A DNA stretch of 64,000 nt from Mauremys mutica (Eukaryota > Chordata > Testudines > Geoemydidae), in contig NC_059084.1 of the NCBI RefSeq assembly GCF_020497125.1, positions 9,141,501 to 9,205,500 on the forward strand. Reading direction: 5' to 3'. Both the position numbers and the translations under genes were made by a program. Shown here one piece after another: positions 55,298 to 64,000 of the stretch. A model generated the notes under the pieces. The model made no database searches, was not told where the DNA came from, and worked only from the letters and a program-made list of their open reading frames with translations. The stretch's first letter is position 1. Each line of letters starts with the position of its first letter.

Positions 55298-55447
55298 TCC
55301 GACGAAGTGGGTATTTGCTTGCATCCGACGAAGTGGGTATTCACCCACGAAAGCTCATGCTGCAAAGCGTCTGTTAGTCTATAAGGTGCCACAGGATTCT
55401 TTGCTGCTTTTACAGATCCAGACTAACACGGCTACCCCTCTGATACT
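55298..55447 (+). mobile_element. Short retroelement tail, 150 bp, with 12-bp target duplication
   Basis: The copy begins with two direct copies of CATCCGACGAAGTGGGTATT (55297-55316 and 55323-55342), then CACCCACGAAAGCTCATGCT, TCTGTTAGTCTATAAGGTGC and CAGACTAACACGGCTACCCC. This is a very common sauropsid 3-prime tail. The 12-bp sequence TAACATACAACA flanks it (55286-55297 and 55448-55459), as expected of target-primed insertion. It is only a tail; I cannot assign its LINE clade. Confidence 0.75.
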
Positions 55448-55459
55448 TAACATACAACA

Positions 55460-58255
55460 GTAAACTTTTGCCTGAAATTTTTTGAAGAGAGATGTTATGA
55501 AATCTAAAACAGTTGATATCATCCCTTCCAAGAATCTGAGAACTAATTAATTTACTATGAGCCACCACATTAGTCCTGCTAATTTAATTTTTAAAAGTTC
55601 ACTCTGCATAATAAAATCTGGTTGCTGGACCTTCTTCCTGAGTTGTAAATAAGAAGTAGCTATTACTGCTACGGTCTATTGAGAAAGGGTTTTATATACT
55701 ATGAAAAAATCATTACACACACACAGTCCCATCCAGTTGGAAAATAATTATGTGAATTTGTCTTTTGTCCTTAGATGCAAATAATAGCTAATGCAAACAA
55801 AGCCCCCAGTGAACTATTTTCACATTGTTTTTAATAGGACATCTAATACTATAGTTAGTCCATTTGTAATAAATATGTTAAGTGTCGTTTTTTCCCTTGT
55901 TACTTGTTATCAGAGGAAATCATTAAGACCAGCTGAAAACATCCATATTATAAAGGGATTTCTTCCATAAACATGTCCCTGGCCTTTCCTTTAAAGTGAT
56001 TTCTTCCCAAGGGGTGACTGGATAGCTAGAAATGCATTGTTCTGTTTCAGAGCAGCGTGAGGTGCGGGGGGGAAGAGATGTACAAATACATTTTTCTATT
56101 ACACAGTTGACAGCGCCTTGGGAAAACAAGTCTAAGAAATGTGTAACCTTGAAATGTGTGCATGCTGCGAGGGATATTTTCAATGTGAACCCTGTGTTCT
56201 TATTTTCAAAGTCCTTAATCATTTGGCTGTGCTGTGCAGGAAGAGCCTACTGAAGATCCTAAAACACACACAGAGTCTGGATTTAGTGTCTTTGGTGTGT
56301 GAGAGTCATTTTATCCTTGTGGAAAGGCAGAATGAAGCATCTATGCTGCACCATCTTGCCGATGCAGCGAAGCCTACACGTTGCATGCCTAGTTAGCAGT
56401 ATTCTCTTCCCCAAACATGCGTGACATGTTCCCCTTCCTGCCGACGTGTTTAACAATTTCTTTTGAAATGGAACTCATTATACAAAAGCAGAACTAAATA
56501 AAAAATACTCCAGAGAGGGAACAGATTGCTAGATATAGATTAGATGTGTAGCTTAATCCTTCACAAGAATTAAATATTTAACATAATCACACCGCAGGTG
56601 ACAGGAAGAAGTATACATTGTTTCATTAGACTTAATTAAGCATAAGGAAAAAACCTAATACTCATTCAGATCTAGGTTTTAAATTGATTACAAAAAGCTC
56701 CTCCCTTTTTGAAGTACCTTTGTATTGAGAGAAATGCATTCTTGCTTTCATTAACTGGGTGGGTCTTAGCCTTATAGTGTTCAAAAGCTATGAAGAGACA
56801 GTCTGTTATGTTCAAAAGCCCAAAAGACTGTGGCTTTACGTCACCAGGTTAAGGACAAGGCAAAAGACCTGACATTTCTAGCATTGCTGACTTATAATGC
56901 TGTGATCCTTTTGCTATAGCTGTATAAACAATTATGCTCAGACATTTTTTCCCTATGATCTTTGTATGTACTTATTATTTACAAGAAAATAGATAGAGCA
57001 TTTAATTATGAGATGGAGCTAATATTCTATAAAAACCATTGCATGCATGGCACTGACTCTGGAATTCTGCTTACAATTCACGTTAATGCTACTAATAGGA
57101 AAAAACAGTTTAGAAGAGATGCTGCTTTGTAATACTGGGCTAGCATTTAATATTATGAATCATTTGCTGATAGCATTCTGCACCTCTCCCAGTTAATATT
57201 ACATTTCAGAACTATACTAAAGTGCAGAGGAGTACATCTGCAATGTACAAGAACTAGAGAAACGTCATGGTGTATTACTTAATTTTACAATCATCTCATT
57301 TAATGACACTAGTTGGAACAGCTGGGCGAGGGCCCAAATCCAGCCAGTTTTTACATTCATTGGCTCAAGGCCTAAGCTATTATTTATTCACACACTAGAC
57401 ATGAAATATGTAAAGAAAATACACTAGACGGGATATATGAAAAGAAAAGCAACTACACAAACCCTCATGTTCATACAGGTAAACTATCCAATTCAGTGAT
57501 CTTCAGCTTTGCAGAACGAAAGCCATTCAGTTTTGAAGGGGAGCTGCAAATTGCTACAAAGTCACTACTATGGAAGGTCCTTCTGACATTACAATGCCGC
57601 CTTCACACTTTTATTGTCCAGTGTCATCTTGCTGATGCACTGTTACAGCACAAGCACTGCAACTCCATGAGACATTGCTCCACTCTATTTCAAGGCTCTC
57701 TCGGACTCCTTTTGTCCCTCCCTCCCTCTTATGTCGTCCTCCTTGGGCTTCTGGGCTGCAACTCTTTGCATTTATTTATTTATTTATTGAAGAGCAGGAG
57801 AACTTGTGTATCTGCTTTTGGGTTCCCGCTTTGACTTATCCAGACAACCTAACCCAGACAACAGGGTTAAAAAACGTACACGGTAGACTCTTATTTTATT
57901 AAGTTGAAGCTAGTGGTCCATGCACATTTCTGTGCATCTGTTTGCATATGGAAAACGCACAACTGGATGCACAAGTGAGGCATATGTGTGCACACAAATG
58001 AATATTAAGAACCATTTGCACGTGCAAATATCTAATTTGCATGCATAATTATTGCTGTATTTTCACATGTGAGACAGAACCTGGAGCCTCAGTTTATGAA
58101 AATAGGTCACAAATGCACTAGAGATGTGCCCAAGATGCACATTTGAGATCCAGATTTCAAACACTTGAAAATTCAGGGCATTTCAACTCAGAGTTTTTGG
58201 TTCAGCCATTCCTCAGACTCTGCAAAAACTTGGCAATGGGCCTCCATGATAACTG
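55460..58255. other. AT-rich stretch without a recognised gene
   Basis: 2.8 kb. A (TTTA)n run lies at 57768-57789. The plus-strand frame at 57496-57834 (112 codons) lacks any recognised motif. Parts of 56500-57450 look repeat-poor. Confidence 0.4.
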
Positions 58256-58690
58256 GCTTGTGTATCTGGGGAGGGGGCAGGGTGTGGGGGAGTGAGTGTC
58301 TGGGAGGTCTGTGAGGGGGGGCGTTCTGGACTGTGAGGGGTGGAGGGCACTGGGTAGTGGGGGAGGTTTGTGTGTTTTGGGGTGCTAGGCAGTGGGGGGG
58401 CTTTGGAAGGGGCGCTGGGCAGTGGGGGAGATCTGTGTGTGTCGGGGCACTGGGGGTCTGTGTGGGGCACTGTGTAGTAATGTGGTGGGGCTGTGGGGAA
58501 GGGCACTGGGTAGTGGGAGGGGGAGATCTGTATGTGTGGTGCGGAACTAGGGAATGGGGGGTTCTGTGTGGGGTGCTGGACAGTTGTGGTGGGACTGTGG
58601 GAGGGGGGGAACTGTGCAGGGTGGTGGTGTGCAGACCACTGTGCATTTGTGATGGTGGGGTTATGGAAGGGCAATGGACATAGCGGGTCT
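58256..58690 (+). repeat. G-rich degenerate minisatellite
   Basis: Variants of GGGCACTGGGTAGTGGGGGA recur at irregular spacing, with many runs of four to seven G on the plus strand. G-quadruplex formation is plausible. The 253-codon minus-strand frame here is proline/threonine-rich nonsense. Confidence 0.85.
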
Positions 58691-59293
58691 GGGGGGTGTT
58701 AGGCGAGGGAGCTGTGTGGTGTAGCATGGGCCCACCCCCAACAGGAAGAGGCATGCTGGCAGCACACGGCCAGGCGGACCAATATGCATCTGGCCATGCC
58801 ATGCATGCCCATTGACCCTGGATGCCCCCCCCCCAATTCGCTTCCTCACCTGAGGGCTGGGGCAGGGGAAGGAGGTGCGGGGTAGTGGTCCAGGTGGTGT
58901 TTACCTGAGGCAGCGCCCGAGAAGCAGCCGGAGGTCCCTCTGGCTCCAAGGGTCAGGGGTGGCCAGGAGGGTCTCTGCATGCTGTACCCACAATGAGCGC
59001 CACCCCTGCAGTTCCTATTGTCCGTGGTTCCCAGCCAATGGGAGCTGTGGAGCCAGTGCTCGTGGTGGGAACCCCCTGGCCACCCCTCCGCCTAGGGGCC
59101 GCAGGGTCCTGCCGGCTGCTTCCCGGTAGCTGCATGGAGCCAGGTAGGTAGCCTGCCAGCTAGGGTGCGCAGTCCAGCCCTGTGCCAAATATCGGGACAA
59201 ATAGCATCCTGACCGTACATCAGTCGGGACTCAGGACAAACAGCTAAATATCAGGACATTCCCATTTGTATTGGGACATCTGGTCACCCAAAT
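58691..59293. mobile_element. GC-rich transposon-like segment with a TGGTCACC end
   Basis: The right edge, GACATCTGGTCACCC at 59275-59289, is the terminal sequence of a common turtle DNA transposon. Just inside, AAATATCGGGACAAATAGC (59188-59206) and GGGACTCAGGACAAACAGC repeat. No matching left end is found, so the copy is truncated or fused to the G-rich tract at 58256. TTCCCAGCCAATGGGAGCTG near 59029-59048 is typical of turtle hAT interiors. Confidence 0.5.
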
Positions 59294-60069
59294 AAGTAAA
59301 TGATAATCTCAATCCCTACCCCTCATTTGAGGAGAAGGTGAAAGAGATCAAGACTGTTTGGATCCTGATCTCTAGGTTAAATTGACAGGAGGGAGCTTAG
59401 AGTTTCTCTTCCTCTTCAGCACTAGGGTTGGCCTTTGTGGTCCTGTATTGGTGAACCACACTAGACTTAACCTGCTGAGGTGTTAGTGGGCCAGAGCTGT
59501 CTGGGATTTTTCCCTCACTTCTGTCCATTAAACACCTGATCAAATTTACAGACATATTTCTCTGTGTGATGTCTCATTCACTGTGGTGTCCTGGCCAAAT
59601 CAGTATTTATCTGCAGTGAATAATTTGACCTGCTGTAAATATAATACAAACTAGAAGCCTCTGTAAACACTGTAGAGAATAGAGTGGAAGTGTACATGGG
59701 CGACAAGAATTTAAAACAATGAACAGTGGAATGAAAACTTAGGCCTAATTTTTCTAATATGGAGAATACACATGAAGGGAAAATCCCTCCAAACAGAAAG
59801 TTCAAATGAGAGAGTGGGGATATCAGCAGGAAATTAAACATCAACGCAGAGTGTGAACCTGTAGCATAATGCTAATCTGGGGGTTACATTAAGACCAACC
59901 TTGTGAGGTGCTGAGCACCCTCAACTCCCAGTAAACTCAGTGGGAGGTGAGGGCATTCAGCCCCTGACAGGAGGTTGTGGTCAGCACCGTGAAGCCTCTG
60001 GACTAGTGTTTGTAAGACCCTGGAGGTCATAATTCTTACTTACGTGAACTTAGCCCAGAGCTGACATGG
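59294..60069. other. Unannotated sequence
   Basis: Nothing recognised. Confidence 0.4.
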
Positions 60070-60300
60070 TATCTTTGTGTTAGGGCGCTTCATTGTAGAA
60101 GGAGCATCGATAAACTAGAGACCGTTCGAAAAAGGGCAATGAAAATGATAAAGTGGATACCTCGCATGTCCTAGCAAGACAGGCTGAAGGAAATGGATAT
60201 GCACATATCTATGTAAGTGCAGAAAAGCAGTGACAAAGAGGGGATAAGAGAACTATCAATAACTGAAGGTGAGTAACTGACACCCAAGGGAGAGCGTAGG
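60070..60300 (+). mobile_element. CR1 LINE fragment
   Basis: GATAAACTAGAGACCGTTCG (60109-60128), AAAAAGGGCAATGAAAATGA (60129-60148) and CTCGCATGTCCTAGCAAGAC (60162-60181) translate to the CR1 block DKLETVRKRAMKMI-like and LAWHVL-like. It is a short piece of the C-terminal part of ORF2. Confidence 0.65.
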
Positions 60301-60867
60301 GCATTTAAAGGGGGCAAGATACAGATTCCTTAGCGCTAGACTGTAGCCCTATGCAAAGCCCTGAGTAAGGGATGCTACCTAAGCTAGTTGCAGGACGTAC
60401 AGTGACTCTCAGACCCTCTTACCTCCAAATCACAATTCCTCCCCTCCTCATTACTTTGGAGGGAGGGGAACAGCAATTTGCTCCTGGCCTTTACCAGGAG
60501 GAAATTATAATACCCCCTCTGCCCTGTCACATTGGCTCAGCTGCGCTAGCTAGTGAATATCGGGGCAGGAGAGAGGCAGAGCTAAGTTTCCATCCATTTT
60601 TGCCCCGCTTTCTACCTGCTCCACACAGAGATTGAGTGGGTGTGCAGCACCTACTTACTCTTACACGCCTAGATGCAAGACACAGGACTGTAATGGGAGT
60701 AATTATTTTCCCTTACTCTCCTGGGTGGACAGGAAAGACACAATCTGGCCCTTAATTTTAAATCAGAAAAGGGAAAATTCAGATACACTATCAGAAAAAC
60801 AATCCTATATATATTTCCCTGTGGTCAATCAAGCAACAGAACAATTCACTCAGGGAAGTCATTGCAT
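60301..60867. other. Unannotated sequence
   Basis: Nothing recognised. Confidence 0.35.
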
Positions 60868-61163
60868 CTAAGGGTACGACTACACTACCCGACGGATTGG
60901 CGGGTAACGATCGATCTATCGGGGATCAATTTATTGTGTGTAGTGTAGATGCAATAAATTGATCCCCGATCGCTCTCCCGTCGACTGCTGAACTCCAGCT
61001 CGGAGAGAGGTGGAAGCAAAGTCGACGGGGGAGTGGCGGCCGTTGATCCCGCGCCGCAAGGACGCAAAGTAAGTGATTCTAAGTCAATCTAAGATACGTC
61101 GACTTCAGCTACGCTATTCTCGTACCTTAGATCGATTACCCCCCAGTGTAGACCAGGCCTTAG
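60868..61163. mobile_element. GC-rich MITE, 296 bp, CTAAGG ends
   Basis: CTAAGGGTACGACTACACT at the left and AGTGTAGACCAGGCCTTAG at the right are inverted with mismatches. The interior has a palindrome near 60914-60970 (GGGGATCAATTTATTG and CAATAAATTGATCCCC, 16 bp exact) and GTCGAC sites (60979, 61021, 61098). The family is widespread in turtles. The target duplication could not be fixed. Confidence 0.85.
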
Positions 61164-63062
61164 TGTGTTCTAGGGAACATTAGATGTAACACATGCCTGG
61201 CTAACAAGCCAGATGTAACCCTTGCATTCATGGCTGGGAGTGAGTGTCCCTTGGAGAGTATCCCGTTAGATATAAACTTTTGTAAAAAAAAAAAAGACTG
61301 ACACATCAATAAAATGATTCATCTTTTCACATCAGTATGTACCTTGGTATTTTTTGCTTTCTACTCTAAACAAATCATTCCCTGATGGAGACATCAGAGG
61401 AGCACATACTGCAGATAAACATTAACTGACCTAGCACATTCTTTTAGAAAACGGTGTCTGTTGACATTTTTTCTTGTCTTTTAAAGACAAGAAACAAGAT
61501 TGGATTATCTACTAATCTATAAAGCCAGAAATGTTTAATTAGAATATATTAAAATAAATATTTCTGCTCACAATTATATAATTACAGTAGTGTAACTGAA
61601 TGTTTAACCCAATCTCACTAAACGTTCTGGTTGTCTTAACAACAGCCTCTAGATTCAGGTAATAATTTTAATAATTAGGTGATTTTTTGATATTTTAAAA
61701 TGTTTAGAAAGTGAGTCCCTATCCTGCAGTCCTTACAGGAGGCTAAAATCCCATCCAATGGAAATTAAAATGGCAGAATAATTTGATTACTACTAAGGGC
61801 TCAGCTGTGCCAATTACAGATCTTTTTAAACCTTTCATTCCTTACCAGTGTTAGACTGTGAGGCATGAACTATGCATAGCATGAACTATTTCAAGTCTGC
61901 ATATAACTAAAAAATAAGATTGTCATCAAACCCTAGTCTTTTAGGTCTCACAGGTAAAGCTCCCATTGACTTCATAGAAGTCAGGATTTCCCCCTTTATG
62001 ACACTTTATGGCATCACTTTATGGCATCAGCTGAAATGGAACCCACAACCACCAGTGACACTCAGTCGTACAGTTCTGATTTCTTCCAGTCAATAGCGGT
62101 GATGCACAAAGAGACTGAACAATTTCTTATAATGTAATTCCATTTCACTGTTAAGAGATGTGCTTTAATAGCTATATTTTAAATATGTCCAACATGTTTG
62201 CATAGGAGAGAGGGAACTTAGTAATGGTAATGCTTTTCAAATGTGAATGCAAATACTCATCAGTTATTTAATTTCCAGATAAGTCAGAGTGAGAATGTCA
62301 AGGATTAGCTGTCATATTTATACCTGGTCTCTTGCTATAATAATAAACAGCACACTTACATGCCTCTCAGACTACTTCCTCTTATTCCAAAGACTCCATT
62401 TGTTTAGCATTTCAGAACAATTTAGTTGAATCAGAAAAATAAAAATATAAAAAAGCTTCTATTTCAGACTTAGTCACACAGAAAGGAATTTGTACATATT
62501 ATACAACATACTAACGGATTCTGACATCTTTAGCAACTGAAATGCTGGGGAAAAAAACAGTCAGTGGAATAGGAATACAAAATAAAATATATAAATTCTG
62601 ATGTCTCCACTACGATAAAGGATTCTCATCTATTATACATGATGTACTAGAAAAAGTCTGCAATAATAATGACATCCACACTACAGAACTTGTTTTGATT
62701 ACTTGAAAATAGCAAATAGCTCAGAACTTCTTGCTCACCGTATCTATGTGAGTTTTCGCTTCTCCCTAAATTTTAACTTCAGTCATAATTCTCTTCCTGG
62801 TTTGTTCAAGAGCTTGAATTCCATCTCCAGTTGCTTTGGATTTCCTGGAAATAGAAATGCCAGCTAAAATAGAATATAATAGCCTAACCATGGGCTCAGC
62901 CAATGGTCTCTGATAGTACAGTGACTTGTTTTAAGCTTTAAACCTGCAGGGCAAAGGAATAAAGCTCACAAAAGCGAGACATCTTTAAAGCCTCCCATTT
63001 TAAGCATTTTAGTCACTTAGTTTTCAACCATATTTCAACTGTTGAGTTTTGCACGTACTAGG
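61164..63062. other. AT-rich stretch without a recognised gene
   Basis: 1.9 kb, nothing recognised apart from short A runs. Confidence 0.4.
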
Positions 63063-63063
63063 A

Positions 63064-63158
63064 CAGATTTTCAAGAGGGCTTAGTAGCCACAAATGGGGG
63101 CAGAAATTCGAAAGAACTTAGCTCTCATTTAGACACCTAGATTTTCAAATTTGCTCAC
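63064..63158. mobile_element. Fold-back repeat, GATTTTCA group
   Basis: CAGATTTTCAAGAGGGCTTA at 63063-63082 and CACCTAGATTTTCAAATTTG at 63135-63154 bound an eroded palindrome. Confidence 0.55.
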
Positions 63159-63245
63159 CAGACATCATCTGTATGCAATTCAAAAATGTATTGAGGTTTG
63201 TAAAGAACGTAATAAACTCACAGAACATTGCGATGAGGCTATGCA

Positions 63246-63305
63246 TAACGAACCTGATCCAATGCCCACTGAAGTCACTGGGAGACTTTCCATTGACTTC
63301 ACTTG
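63246..63305. mobile_element. Small fold-back repeat, CAATGGGC family
   Basis: CCTGATCCAATGCCCACTGA at 63253-63272 and TTTCCATTGACTTCACTTG form part of the short palindromic repeat also seen at 14638 and 41440. Confidence 0.5.
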
Positions 63306-64000
63306 TTATACAATCAGACACTGTATCATTTTGATTTAACATGGCACTTTGCAATCCAGAATCTCTTTTAATCCCCATTCTTTCCCCCAAGTGATACAAT
63401 TCTAACAACGCTGTCAAATGAAAATTCTGTTCAAAACATGATGTGTGTTTGAAAGAGAAAAATAAATCATTGTTAAACAAACTAGCATGTTAGCATTTCT
63501 AAAGCTGTTGAAAAAATGCATGAAGTGTGTGTGTTTTGGGGGGGGGGGGGGGTTTCCCCTCCAAGAAAAAGTAGCACAACATTATTTTGATGCAGCCACT
63601 GAAAGTAGACTGACCTTTCATATTTAGTTTTCTTCTTGGAACTAAGGGCAAAGTGAACTTGAAATAATGTGCCAGAAGGCGCACAGTGTTGTGAACATAT
63701 GTAACTTGATAGCAAAGACGCTTCCTTTATAGACAATGGGTGCATTGAATAGACAAGCAGATAGCACATTTACATGAAGACCAAACTGAAGATATAACAC
63801 AAAGCTCAGCACAGTAAAATGATGAGACAGAACATCATTACCTCAGGAATTTTTGGTTCGTTTGCATCTCTAGATTCCTCCCCACCCAACAACAACAAAC
63901 AATGGTTCTTACCTCGGAGACCAAAACACAGCCCCTCTCTAAAAAGACAGGGGAACCCACCAAAGAAGTGATTTTGACAGGAGCCTCAAAGCTCCAGTGC
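63306..64000. other. AT-rich stretch without a recognised gene
   Basis: A 15-G run lies at 63538-63552. Nothing else is recognised. Confidence 0.4.

Noticed and set aside
58188..58949. 253-codon minus-strand open frame
   Set aside because: It lies on a G-rich minisatellite and the protein is low-complexity Pro, Thr, His and Ser; no domain, no conserved start.

Overview
This window is vertebrate nuclear DNA with no gene that I can support. Every open reading frame is short, uses no recognisable protein family other than decayed retrotransposon domains, and most of the longer ones lie inside GC-rich transposons or microsatellites. The organism is most likely a turtle, because three signals occur together: chicken-repeat-1 (CR1) LINE copies of the sauropsid type, a tRNA-derived SINE with the Cry-type CR1-like tail known from cryptodire turtles (30601-30778, minus strand), and many non-autonomous hAT-like elements with CAGGG or CAGTG ends. 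A crocodilian or another sauropsid is a weaker alternative. The window reads as an intergenic or intronic stretch.

Layout. 1-5250: CR1 3-prime end, two DNA-transposon-like elements (1217-1947, 2140-2718), then AT-rich DNA. 5262-9530: a fold-back hAT MITE with perfect 8-bp target duplication, a shrunken palindromic hAT relic, a decayed RTE-clade LINE on the minus strand (endonuclease and reverse transcriptase motifs still readable), and a MITE with 39-bp inverted ends. 9.8-16.5 kb: MIR, a CR1 copy split by a MITE, and a 775-bp CpG-rich hAT. 16.5-30 kb: mostly plain AT-rich DNA, with an 834-bp C-rich hAT (23.1 kb), a long inverted repeat (25.7-26.1 kb), a MIR split by a MITE, a CTG tract and a 618-bp hAT (29.0 kb). 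30-47 kb: Cry-type SINE, MIR copies (two split by MITEs), several fold-back MITEs, a palindromic hAT (41.1 kb), long GA and CA microsatellites, and a CR1 with an internal deletion and an inserted 475-bp segment holding a 67-bp palindrome. 47-64 kb: CR1-like LINE remnant, a solo-LTR candidate holding a small hAT (50.3-51.2 kb), a CR1 split by a hAT (53.4-54.0 kb), a 150-bp retro-insertion with a 12-bp target duplication, a G-rich minisatellite and a 296-bp GC-rich MITE. The rest is AT-rich sequence in which I see nothing recognisable.

There is no operon or pathway here. The story is transposon layering: seven hAT-like elements keep 8-bp target duplications (five exact, two with one mismatch), and several sit inside older MIR, CR1, MITE or LTR copies, which gives a relative order of insertion. 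I found no undescribed biological system; the best candidates for a second look are the 25.7-26.1 kb inverted repeat, the MITE at 9.3 kb, the CpG-rich hAT at 15.7 kb and the palindromic insert in the 44 kb CR1.
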